Shown one piece after another: positions 1-11,600 of a stretch of DNA of 64,000 nucleotides; position 1 is the first letter of the stretch; the number at the start of each line of letters is the position of its first letter. Source of the stretch: Elmis aenea (lineage: Eukaryota; Arthropoda; Insecta; Coleoptera; Elmidae). Where the stretch lies: the NCBI GenBank assembly GCA_947652605.1, contig OX393579.1, positions 46,506,970 to 46,570,969 of the forward strand. Reading direction: 5' to 3'. The notes beneath the pieces are model-generated. The model ran no database searches. It saw nothing but the letters and a program-made list of their open reading frames with translations, and was not told the origin of the DNA. A program made the position numbers and the translations under genes.

Positions 1-2081
1 TAAACAAGTATTTTTTTCATTTTTTATTCTAAGCTACAGTTCACAATTACAGATAATACAATGTATGTATGTATGTTAGAATTACAATACTTGGTCAGTA
101 GTAAAAAATATACCATTAAATATAAATATAAAATATCATTTGTGACTAGTATGAACGCTAACATGAAAAAGTATTAAAATAGAAAATACCGATTTTTAAA
201 TACTTAATGTAAAATAAAATTTTGGTACGTGCAATCTCATCTAAGTGGGATTAGCACCATTATTGCACTCAAAAAATTACGTTCAAAATAAATTTACAAG
301 TGATTAATTAAATTTACCAGTCCATATAACTAACAATTAAAATTGTTTCTAGCAATTTTAGAAAAGTCTTATATACTACAATACTAAATATACAGGGTGG
401 TCTCAACATCATGGTCTTACTGCTTGTAAAAATATGCAGAATATGACTTTATAGCTGTTCTTTAAGTATACTAATGTTTATGGCCTTTTCGATTATAACA
501 CCCTGTATATTACTCAAGTGTGTCACCAAATAAGTAAATTTACAATTAATTTCATTCGGAAGATTAAAATTCTGATACTGTTACAAATTTAATTTAATTA
601 TAATGTCTCATAAATTTAATTTGCCGTATACTTAAAAAAAATACAATTACATAAACATAAAACAAGTAATACATATTTTTTAAATGTAATGAGGATGTAA
701 CTTGAGTAGTGAGGAGGTAACACACCGTTCTTATACATCAAATATTCATAAAATATTTAATAAGATAGTGTTTTTTTTTTAATCACAAAGAAACAACTGA
801 ATATTGCACTGACAAAAACATTAGTTAATAAATAAAAATTTATATTGCTGTTACTGTATAGTTTGGAAATCAACAAATTCATCTAGGTAAAAAAATACTT
901 TGTTGCAGAAATATAGTAAGTGTAACAATTGTTTCTTTATGATATTAGTTAATCTGTATGTACTATGTAGTGTTGTTAACGCTTTTGATTTTAAACATTG
1001 GATCTGTCTGAAAATGTAACTATTTTTGCAAACAATCCAATTGTATACATCAAAATCAAAAGCACTAATAAACACAGAGTAAATATCTATTGTAAGATAT
1101 TGCTAGTTTTAAGGCAAACATAAAGAGGTACTTGAAAGTACTGCATGTATTCTTATTTAAGAATGTACCTACAAAATTGGCACAACGATTAAAAAATATG
1201 ACGTATTTTGACTATATGTAACAACATTCACATCTACAAGACTTTTACTACTACGTATTTCAACCATAGGAATGATTATATAGTGATATTCTGCGTAAGA
1301 AAATACTTGATAATACAAAATGGACTACCTATAAGCTACTTTCTAAACTAATGGAAAAATCATCATTAATATTTAATTAAAGGAATGCTAACAACTTTAT
1401 TAATCTTATAAATGACTACACTGACTCAAGAAAGACAAGTAAAAATATTTTTTTGATGTAACTAGATGAAATACTGGATTTCATTTTTGTAAACTCTTGA
1501 TTTTAAGTGTTAATGCTAATTTGGTAGGGAGTAAAAAATGTACAGCTAGGTCATGGTTGAGCATGATGGGTTGGTTGTTGAAAATCTCTGCTATACACAC
1601 CGCAAGATGTTGATAAGATAACAGTTTTACACAGTCATATTAGGTCAGGACAAATTTTTTAAAACTCATATACATACTGAAGTATAATTGTCTTATAACT
1701 AACATTCATAATAATCAGTTTATAAAAAGATTCATTCAGTCTATCATCGACAGTTTTGTTACTATAATCATGGCCAACTTCAATCAGGTCAGCACTGCAA
1801 GTAGCAGAATGATATATGAATGAAGTTGGATATGCTATCTTAAATGTGGAGACATAATAGTGGTAAAAGTTTTATACAGAGCAAATTAATGTGCAATGTT
1901 TTATGATTTGTTATTAATCAACCTAACTATTCATATCCTATTGTTGTCAATCACAAATTTAGTCCTTTTAGGTCAACGTATTCAACCATGACATAGATTA
2001 TGCAAACCATAGGGTCAATTTTTGGAAGAAGTTCAGCCAATATAAAGTCAGTCTTTATCAAAACAGTTGTTATTTCTCTAG
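1..2081. other. AT-rich 3' flank of spg
   Basis: Apart from the small element at 391-507, I see no gene here. Short open frames in this stretch have no recognisable content. A GTAT-type short tandem tract (ATGTATGTATGTATG) lies near 61-75. Part of the stretch could be a long spg 3' UTR: a minus-strand AATAAA (TTTATT on the plus strand) occurs near 1395, but AT-rich DNA gives such matches by chance. Confidence 0.5.
391..507. mobile_element. Short TIR element (MITE), TACAGGGTG family
   Basis: It begins TACAGGGTGGTC and ends ATAACACCCTGTA, so the outer 9 bases are inverted copies. At about 117 bp it is the shortest member of the TACAGGGTG-ended group in the window and has no long arms. It is non-coding and probably a MITE of the IS630/Tc1 superfamily. 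Flanking TA dinucleotides fit a TA target. Confidence 0.55.
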
Positions 2082-2392
2082 TACAGGGTGGACCAAATTC
2101 GTATGTTTTACAGGGTATCTCGGTTACCACAATAGATAGCGAAAATCTGATATCAGTCTCTTGGGCTATTTTTTTGAGAAAATAACGCCTATGCAATCAG
2201 ATTTTTTCTATTGCATTCCATTTTGGCCAATTTTGTAAAAATTCGATCATTAAAGTTTGCCATGATTTCGTAAACAAGTGATGTTTGCAATTATTAAACA
2301 ACTAAACGTCATTTCGAAGTATATTTGCCAACTTTAAAGCAAATCCGTGTATTCTTTTGTAGTTTATAACTGTTTATTGTGGTATTGTGAAC

Positions 2393-2491
2393 ATGGCTAA
2401 ATTTGAACTTTTTGAAAAGTTTAATATGTTAGAATATTACTTTGTAAGTGATAAAAACGTAGCGGTAGATGCAGAATTTACTTGGCAATGA
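2393..2491 (+). pseudogene. Transposase N-terminal fragment inside the outer fold-back element
   Basis: A 32-codon frame starts at an ATG and contains EKFNMLEYYFVSDKN, then a stop. It resembles the first helices of insect IS630/Tc1-type transposases and the frame at 60997 (EKFDMLRCYILYHKN). It sits in the non-repeated centre between inverted arms, in the same position as the relics in the elements at 2777 and 60391. The match between the two relics is seen directly; assignment to a transposase rests on family resemblance. Confidence 0.5.
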
Positions 2492-2776
2492 TGTTTAGTT
2501 GTTTAATAATTGCAAACATCACTTGTTTACGAAATCATGGCAAGCTTTGATGATCAAATTTTTCAAAATTGGCCATATCTCGGTTATTTTTTGCAACAAA
2601 TATATGAAACTATATATTTTTGAAAAGCTAAAAAAATACTCTTTCACATAAAGTCATGGCCAACTAGGGTTACCATTTAAAAATATATGTTTACTCCATA
2701 TCTCGAAAGTCAAGATGGCTAAAAAAAATTTACTTTTGTTTTTATATTAAGCATAAAAATCTGTATAAAAAACATA

Positions 2777-4267
2777 TACAGGGTTATTCAAATTCGAGGC
2801 CCACCATGGGGATCTCGCTTATTATAATACCTAGAGCATAGGTTTAAATTTGGCAAAGTTGCTAAATTTGATGCTCATTGATAGTCCAAAGAGAAATTGG
2901 AAATATCTCAAACGGTATCCGAGAAAATTAGGAAAAACTGGAAAATGCGATTTTTGAAAATCGTCTATAACTTCTTTGGAATTTGAAATATTTTAAATGT
3001 GTAAAGACATTGCCCAAGCAACTTTTCAAGCCGAATCGAATGGTGGTCACAAATGTTTGCTAGATCGATTCGTTTTTGTTTTATGACAACCAACTTTGTT
3101 TTTTCTTATGGGAGCAATTTTCGCTATTTACATAATCAAATAGCATTTATTTTTCTGAATCCATTGAGATATCACACATGGTATTTTACTTCTACATTAA
3201 TTGTCAAATTTGAAAAAAAAAACGGTTTTAACAATAACAACTATAAATCAGGTAGGTTGGTCATTGTAGTTTATGTTGTTTCCATGACTACCAATCAACA
3301 AACTAAAAGTCTGTTACTTGTCACATTAATAAATTCGTAAAAATGAACTTTAATTTTTTATTCATTGAATAGGAACTCTACACTGTCAAGTCAACGATAT
3401 GCAGAAACATATCCAGATAGAAGACAACCCTCGCACACATATTTTTGTTCGTTGGACAGAAACATAGGGAAATATGAGGCTTTTGCCAAAATTAGAGAAA
3501 AAAATGGCAGAAAGGTTTCAGATAACAATAAAAAAAAACATTTTTATTACAAACATATCCGGAAAAAAACACTATTTTTCATTGTTAAACAGAAACTTAA
3601 GTAAATTTGTATAAAGCATGTGATAAAGTATAACAAAACTTAAAAGAACGGTATAAAAAATTCGGAGCATATTGCGTTTTTCTTCGTTATTAAAGTTAAT
3701 ATTTACGAATTTATTAATGTGACAAGTAATAGACTTTCAAAACTTTGTTGATTGGTTGTCATGGAAACAACATAAACGACAATGACCGGCCTACCTGATT
3801 TATGGTTGTTATTGTTAAAAACGTTTTTTTTCAAATTTGACAATTAATGTAGAAGTAAAATACCATGTGTGATATCTCAATGGATTCAGAAAAATAAATG
3901 CTATTTGATTATGTAAATAGCGAAAATTGCTCCCATAAGAAAAAACAAAGTTGGTTGTCATAAAACAAAAACGAATCGATCTAGCAAAAATTTGTGACCA
4001 CCATTCGATTCGGCTTGAAAAGTTGCTTGGGCAATGTCTTTACACATTTAAAATATTTCAAATTCCAAAAGAGTTATAGACGATTTTCAAAAATCGCATT
4101 TTCCGGTTTTTCCTAATTTTGTCGTATACCGTTTGAGATATTTCCAATTTCTCTTTGGATTATTAATGAGCACAAAATTTAGCAACTTTGCCAAATTTAA
4201 ACCTATACTCTAGCTATTATAATAAGCGAGATCCCCATGGTGGGCCTCGAATTTGAATAACCCTGTA
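2777..4267. mobile_element. Fold-back element (inner), long arms with transposase HTH centre
   Basis: Left arm about 2777-3350 and right arm about 3690-4267 are inverted copies with only scattered mismatches over roughly 570 bp. The ends read TACAGGGTTATTCAAATTCG, followed by a GGGGATCTCGCTTATTATAA block. Flanking TATA/TATA fits TA target duplication. The ~340-bp centre is unique and codes for part of a transposase HTH domain. It is inserted in the right arm of the element at 2082-4462. Related arms without this centre occur at 14603-15250 and 24378-25206. Confidence 0.85.
3365..3604 (+). pseudogene. Transposase HTH-domain remnant (insect IS630-like)
   Basis: A 79-codon frame in the centre of the inner fold-back element. 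Its first third has the pattern QRYAETYPDRRQPSH followed by a spaced F and a basic stretch. This is the RYP(D/G)RR-P signature of the N-terminal HTH domain common in insect IS630/Tc1-type transposases (the DUF4817-like domain). The remainder is low-complexity lysine-rich sequence. No DDE catalytic core is present. The ATG at 3365 is probably not a real start, since the family domain normally begins further upstream. Confidence 0.6.
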
Positions 4268-4462
4268 TAGCATTTTGTTTTAATTTAATAAATAAAGAAG
4301 TTATAGCAAAATTTCATAAATGCTGAAATTTCAATTTTTGTCCGTAGTGCCAAAATGGAATCCGATAGAAAAAATCTGATTGCATAGGCGTTATCAGATT
4401 TTCGCTATCTATTGCGGTGACCGAGATACCCCGTAAAACATTCGAATTTGGTCCACCCTGTA

Positions 4463-5068
4463 CTTCCACTATGAAAGTTGTGCATTATTTTTCATGCTAC
4501 ATGGTGATTTTAAAGGAAGACCCCATGATTTTTTTAAATTAGAAAATATGGTTTTTTTGAAAAACATTTCTTTCCCAATGATGCAATTCTTACAATGTTG
4601 AAATATAAATCCCTTGAATAATTATTTTAGCTTCACAAAACCAGTAGTTTCACCTTGTATACAATATTTTTAAGTAATATTGCTCAATTTTAACAAAACG
4701 TGGAGGGCATACATTCATAAAAACGAATCGTTGTAATGTCTTCTGGCTTATTTTTACAAATTTGGGCCCGGATTGAAGCTAGGAAAATTCAGTACACTTT
4801 ACAGTTTTATAGTTGACAAGCAATCTCAATTTTTAAAAACCAACAATCACAAATGAGCTTAAAAAATGTCAAATGTAACTGAATTATTAAAAAAATTCCA
4901 GTCACTTAATTTAAAAGTGGTTTAAAACAATTTTAGAATCACATGAATTTTTAAATTAATTTTACAAATTAATGGCACACAAAAACATTTAAAACTTCTG
5001 AGAACTAGATAACTTGTTAAAACATCATAATTAAAAAAGTTTGATGATAAAACAAAAGGTGAGAATTT
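4463..5068 (-). other. Probable spg 3' UTR / proximal 3' flank
   Basis: AT-rich sequence directly after the spg stop codon. I found no canonical AATAAA on the minus strand between the stop and the first mobile element, so the cleavage site is unknown. The transcript may use a variant signal or run on through the fold-back elements at 2082-4462. Confidence 0.4.
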
Positions 5069-5616
5069 TTAACAGGGACTTTCCTCTTTACTCGCTTCTC
5101 CGTTTTGATTCTGCAACCTCGGCACGGAATAATTTTCAGGATTAGTTACATCTGTTAAAGAATTATCACTTTTTCTTTGTTCAGAAAGTGTTATTCCAGA
5201 TTCGAAACTGGAATTTAAACTTGACTGTAAGCCTAAATTACTTTTAGGTGGAATGGGAGGTGGATTTTCGATTTTTGGACTGTCTTCTTGAGGGCTCGAA
5301 TTGATATTCATTTCTTGTTGATGGACACGCAAATCGAAGTCTTCGTAGCACGTATTATTGAAATTATTTAATGGTGTATTATCCGTCATGCTTATTCCCG
5401 AGTCACGTAGATCGTGGACATCGGGATCTGTGTGTGTCGTGGTTGTGTTAAGGCTGTTTGATGATGAACCTATATGATTATCATTGCTGGCATCTTCTAA
5501 AGATATATCGACGATTGATTCTATGCTGAATATTGATGGGGTGGATTTTTTCTGTCCACGTTTTGGTATATTTGGCGGTGGCTCGCTTATGATGGAAGTT
5601 ATACGTTTATCGGGAG
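5069..5616 (-). CDS. spg last coding exon: C-terminal tail and stop
   Basis: The acceptor is TTTCACAG; the exon completes a split Thr codon and runs 181 codons to TAA at 5069-5071. The tail is rich in Ser, Asn, Asp and Pro and looks disordered. It carries PPNIPKR near the start and PPPIPPK about two-thirds along; the latter is close to the PPxLPxK class bound by the Crk SH3 domain. Exact functional use is inferred from the family. Confidence 0.92.
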
Positions 5617-8600
5617 CTGTGAAAAAAAAAATTAATAAAAAACCCTTAACACAAAAGAAGTCTTCTTTAATATTAACTTTGCAGAATACGAGATAAATTC
5701 ATCTGTTTTATAAAATTTGTAGCTGCAGCTTTTGTTTTTCTACTACAGGTGACAACTGAAGTTTTCACCATGCTGTAAACTAACTGTATTTTTTTTATTT
5801 TTCAAAGATGAACAAAATTTTATACAGGTCCTTGATAGTTATTTTTAAGCAAAATTTGATAAAGGATTCAGATTTTTTTTTTGTGAAAATCTTAATTTGA
5901 GATGTGCAAAATACTTTTTGTTGATACCCACAGTAGGCCATGACTTATTGATAATAAATTGCAATAAATAAACGAATAACTAATTAGTTTAAATTAATCA
6001 TTTTTTTAACTTACTATGAGCTCTAGGCGGTAGTGGTGGGGCTTCTTCTAAGCTGGCATCAGGCCACGAGTTTCTCAAAGGTGCGTTTCCTTCTGTCGGT
6101 GTGGCCAGTGAATGCCGTAGCAAACGAGGTGACGGTGGTTTTGTTAATGAACGTTCTCTTGAATGAGTTGGTTTAGGAGGTAAAGGTATATCACAATTTT
6201 CTGAGTCTCTGTAAAACAAAAAGTACACAATAATTTCTTATTCAGGGACGTTAAAACTTATGATATTATATTGTTAATCTAGAAAACGTATATCTTGTAA
6301 AATAAATGCTCTGGTGAGGCTGTGGAGAATAATATGATAAATATGAAAATGCCAAGTTTATTATCCTATCTATTTATTTATACTGCATGTGCCACCTCTT
6401 TCTTTACAGGAACATGCTCCATATGTTTATTTATTTCCTTTTGCATGGTAAGAATAGTGGCACATAAACGTTCATGGGGCCTTGGACAAATTTGTATTTG
6501 GGGGCCCCATGTACACCCGGCAACCTAGGATCCCCAGAATGGCACTAAATTTAAGTTTCGATATTCATGGTACGGTAACAAGTTTATAAAATTTGTTTTA
6601 GACGGGCCAGTCAAGTGGGCTGCTGACCTAAAGGGGTCCCAAAATGGCATTTATTTAAATAATTTTGAAAATTTTGTGACACGCACAAAGCATACTTATT
6701 TTAATTTTACAAAAAAAAATATTATAGGAGACTCAATCAGTTGTACCCCTTTGGATCCAACGCTGCCCATATAAAATAAACTAAAGAACAATTTTGGTCA
6801 AATTTAATTAAAAACGAAACAAATTAGATTTATATTTGTGAACAATTATATGAAATCCACAAGAAAAATGCATAAGTAATACTTAATTGAATAAGTATAT
6901 ACTTTTACTGCACTAAATCACAAACAATAAAACAAAAATGGAATAATATGCATTTATAAACTAGTCATTTAATTAACAAATAAAAATAACTTTCAATAAA
7001 TTTAAAAAAAAACACAATTCTTAACAAAACAAATACAAAAAAATTCGCAATTATAACATAAATACGAAGAAAAATCAAAAGACAGATTATAGAGATGAAT
7101 ATGACAAAATTAAAAGTTTATCTTGACTTTTCGTGGTTTTTGGGCTGAGAAATTGTCATTTACTTCATTGTCAATAACCGTGTTTAAAATGTCGTTCTCG
7201 ATGCACATTTGCACATTCTTTCCAAATTACATCATATTTATTGTTCAGTTGAATTTCTAGTGCAATTTTTAATTCTTTTAATGACCAAGAATGATTGCTC
7301 TGCTAAAGCATTGGACACATAAATTGATAAATACATTTTTGAAATTATATCCTCATTAAAATAAGCAGAAACTAGTCTTCCTTCAATCGCTTTGTACATC
7401 AATACACAAGAATTTAAATTTTCGATTTTTGAAAGATTGTATAAACTGTGCTAATTCTTCCTTAAAATAAAAACTTTGATATCAACTGAATAAGTATTTA
7501 TTAAATTCACAATACAATAATCACACTCTTTTGGTGATATTTCCTTTAATTCAAGTTCATACAAGATTGGTTTGGATAGGGCCAGTCAAGTGGAGAGGTT
7601 AGTGAGTGCAATGCACCCGGGACCCCGACTTAGGGGGCCCCCAAAATAGCATGTATTTAACTAATTTTGGAAATTCTGTGACATGCACAAAATATACTGA
7701 TTTTAAATTTACAAAAAATGTTTTTATAGAAGGTCCCAATAAATTTTAGCACCTGAGCCCTGCCATATAGATGACCGGTCCTGGGTTTGGGGTCCCCTAT
7801 TGGTGGGGGCCCTGGGCAATTGCCCTTTTTGCCTATAGTGCCTATAGGATAATGCGCCACTGGATAATAGTTTAAAGTGAAATTATATAAATGAAAAACA
7901 AAACCATTGCAATGTATTTTGAATATAGACAAATTTTAAAAATGGCCTTACTTCATATACTGCAAGCCTTTGTCGACTTCTCTGAATGAATCATTTTTAA
8001 CTAGTCTTCAGATACATTCATCAAATTAAAATATTGTGGATTGACAATTCATAGAACTTAAAAAGCATGTAGGATCACGAAAAATCTTTATAATTCACCA
8101 AGTTGGTCATCTATTGTCCATTTAATGAAAGAATAAGGTTGAAAATGATTACAAATTACGAAAGTTTTTCAAACTTTGATACGGTCTATATTAAATTGAT
8201 TATTTTGGTTGTTTAAACATTAAACAGCTTGTATAGGATAGAATTTTCAACCATCTTGCAAGTCAGATTGGTTCGTTAATCAAATTTTACTGTTACATGC
8301 AATGTCTTTTAAAATAACTATTGTATTGTTAATAACATATTAGTTATTTAATATAAAAAAAGATTTAAATAAAAATCACTTTACGAAAAGTATTTTCTAG
8401 AAATTCATAACTAACTTCAAGGCTCAACTATTTACATATTTAAAATAATATACAAGGTGTTTTTTAAATATTGCGAAAAACTTTGGGAGGTAGTTTCTTG
8501 CCGAAAATTATGGGGGGCTCTTATATAACTTTTTTCCCTTAGACGTCTCCTTTCGGAGTTACGCCCCCTCATTTTATTTTTTACTCAAAAACTGTACGAT

Positions 8601-11600
8601 TTGCAAAAAAGTTTTTAAATAAATCAAGCTTTTGGAGAAGTTTTTTAAATTGCAAAATTTTAAGCCTCCAAAAAGTTCTGATAAAAAACCAACAGGGGTC
8701 ACACTAAAAAACTCCTTGTGAAGGTGGGAGATGATTAAAAATATAACTATGGGAAACCTTTCAATAAGTACAAAATATCTACCAAATATCATTCTTCTAC
8801 ACATCTCCAAATTTGAGAAATAAAATAAAAACCTAATTTTACCGCTCCTATTTAGAGGGGTGTAACTACGAAAGGAGACGTCTCAGAAAAAAAATTGTAT
8901 AGAAGCCCCCCCCCTTAATTTTCGATAAGAAATTACCTCCCGAATTTTTTCGCAATATTTAAGAAACACCCTATATATAAATAAGATAGCTACTGATGAA
9001 TAGACGATAGTCTCGAATCTGGTCTAGCATTTCTAGAATGGAATCTTTATAAAAAAATATAAACGATTTTTAATTAAATTTCTTTATATTACAAAAATGA
9101 ATCACGCATATTAGTAAATTGCCTACCTAGATTTCATTGATGGCAAACTAGAATAATCAGCACTACCCCAAGTGGGGGTACGAACTACTTCTATATTAGG
9201 ATTGGTTGGAGTGGTCGTATACCCTTGCGAACGAGGTCGGTTATCACGCTGTGGTATTGGGGGTGCATTATTTCCCATGCTCGACGACATTGGCAGTGTC
9301 AAGTTTTCACGATTGGGCGGGATACGGTCTAAGTATTCCTAATAAAATAAATTTTAATTAGTTACAGACATATTACTCCATCAATTTTAATGTAATATGT
9401 GATGATAAGCAAAAAAATCATAAAAAGAGATCTTTATTGAGGATGTTAGTACAAGTTAATAAGCACAAAAAAATATAAAACATGCACTATTCATTAATTA
9501 CAATGTTTTGGTACATGCATAAATAAAAACCATAATAATTAAAATAAGTTAGTAGTGTGCATTTATTTTATATTTACAAGTTAATGGCAGGAAATTGTTT
9601 TAATAGTAGTTTTATCACACAATTTAAACATTAATAAACATTAAACACTGCAATTTTTGGAATTTATAATACAACACAGCCACCATTAATTCAATTTTAA
9701 ATTAAAGCAATGAAAGATTAGTACGTATTTGCTTGCAATCAGTCTTTCTTTGTAAAGGAACTCTGAAATTATATTTAGGTGTTAAACTAAAGCCTAAATT
9801 ATTATTTACCACGATAATATTAAAGTCTTTTACAGAAAATATAAACCACATATAGTAATTCATGCTTCATGTATGTTTTTCTCAAAAATTAAGTGTAGTA
9901 AACACAAACGATCAAACACAAAGCAGCACATTTTTAATATCTTCATGCAACAAAGGCTAGAATAGATTGTTCACCACTTTTCAAAAAGTTTATTTATTAG
10001 ATTTACATATGGTTGTGAGAGACTACCACTACGTTGCAATTCCGTGGGTTTGGTATACAAATCGTCATATTCCTGAGGCTGTTGATCGTATATTTGTCCG
10101 TAAAGGCCACTTGAACCCGAAGATCTAAAACTACCGCTTTCTGTGCCAGACTGTCGCTTATCGACTGGCAGTGGAGGTAAAGGAGTGCTAAAACAATTAC
10201 AAGAAATAGTTTATTAACAAGAAAACAGTAATCAAAGTCCAGGTTTTAGATTAATAATATATAATATGTTAATAAAAAATAATGTATAAATAATAATAAA
10301 AACAAGTACTTAATATAGAAATTAAAAAACAAATCAGCTAGATTTACAAAACACACTTGCACTTAAATATTAATTTATGTTGTTGCTTATTTTTTAGATG
10401 AATATAATAGGGACAGAAACAATTGAATATACCAAAAACAAATGAATAAATGTAAAACGTAAAATTATAATTATAAAGGACTTGCAACCTCAAGTATTTA
10501 AAACCAAAGCTTTATCTCTTAAAATAAAGAAGTTATAGGGCTTGGAAATTAGCTATCAGAACCACATACATTTCAATTTTTTTATTTTAAGAGAGAGGTC
10601 AATAATTGATTATATAACAGTAGAGGACACAGAGAAGAACAGTCATAAACCCTAGCCCTAGAGCAGTATTTCCCAAACTTTTGACATCTGTATACCCCTT
10701 CTAAAATTTTCGTAACACTGAGAACCCCTCATTAAAAAAATTAAAATAATAAACGAAAAATAAAATTTATCCATAATAAAATACAAATAAAATAAATAAA
10801 AGTTAAATTATAAATAAAATTCATTGTAATTGCGCACCCCCACCAAACTCTTCCTGTACCCTCAGTGGTATGCGTACCACACTTTGGGAAACACTGCCCT
10901 AGAGTAGAGCAGAAATAGGCAGCGATCCTCACATGTTTAAGGCAACAATTCAAATAAACAAAGATGAGGTAGAAAAATTAAGATAATATGAAAATAAAGA
11001 TATAGGTAACAAAAATAAAAGCATATAAACTAAAAAATGAAGAGATACAAGAAAATTTTCAGGATTCTATAAAAGCAGAGAAGCAAAAACGAATAGAAGA
11101 TGAACAGGGAAAAGACCCGGAGCAATTATGGTCAGGTTTCAAAAGAATTATTTTGCAGTCAGCTAGGGCATGTGGGACAATAAAAAAATGTAATAAAAAC
11201 AAGAAACAAACAAACTGGTGGACCGGAGAAGTCAAAAGAAAAGTGAAGGAAAGAAGAGACCATGGAAAAAATATCCGACAACAAGCAAACCAAAAGATTA
11301 AGAAAAGTATAAATAACAAAGAGTAAAGGCCAAACGGATTGTGTTAGAAGCAGAAACAATGACTTGGGAAGACTTTGAAAAAATATTAGAAGAACCCTAC
11401 ACGGGCACGCTTTTCTGCAAAATGTTAAAAATGTAAGAAAAGACAAAAACCATACGATAAAACAAATAATGGATAAAGTAGGAACAATACTAACAGAGAA
11501 AGAAATCACAAAAAGATGAGGAAATTATTTTAAGGAGTTATTAGTAATTGACAATATAATAGATCATGAGGAAGAAGAGCAATTGGAGGAGATATACAAA

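Larger units (their letters stand above)
2082..4462. mobile_element. Fold-back element (outer), interrupted by a second element
   Basis: The left end TACAGGGTGGACCAAATTCG is matched in inverted orientation at 4440-4462. Homology of the arms runs inwards about 140 bp, through a block containing GGGTATCTCGGT. A second inverted pair (2224-2307 against 2491-2572) surrounds a central unique part. The right arm is interrupted by the complete element at 2777-4267, which must therefore be the later insertion. The termini and TA site suggest the IS630/Tc1 superfamily. It cannot move on its own: the only coding remnant is the short frame at 2393-2491. Confidence 0.8.

Noticed and set aside
3053..3340. 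95-codon plus frame
   Set aside because: It lies in the left arm of a fold-back element, is mirrored in the right arm and has no protein motif.
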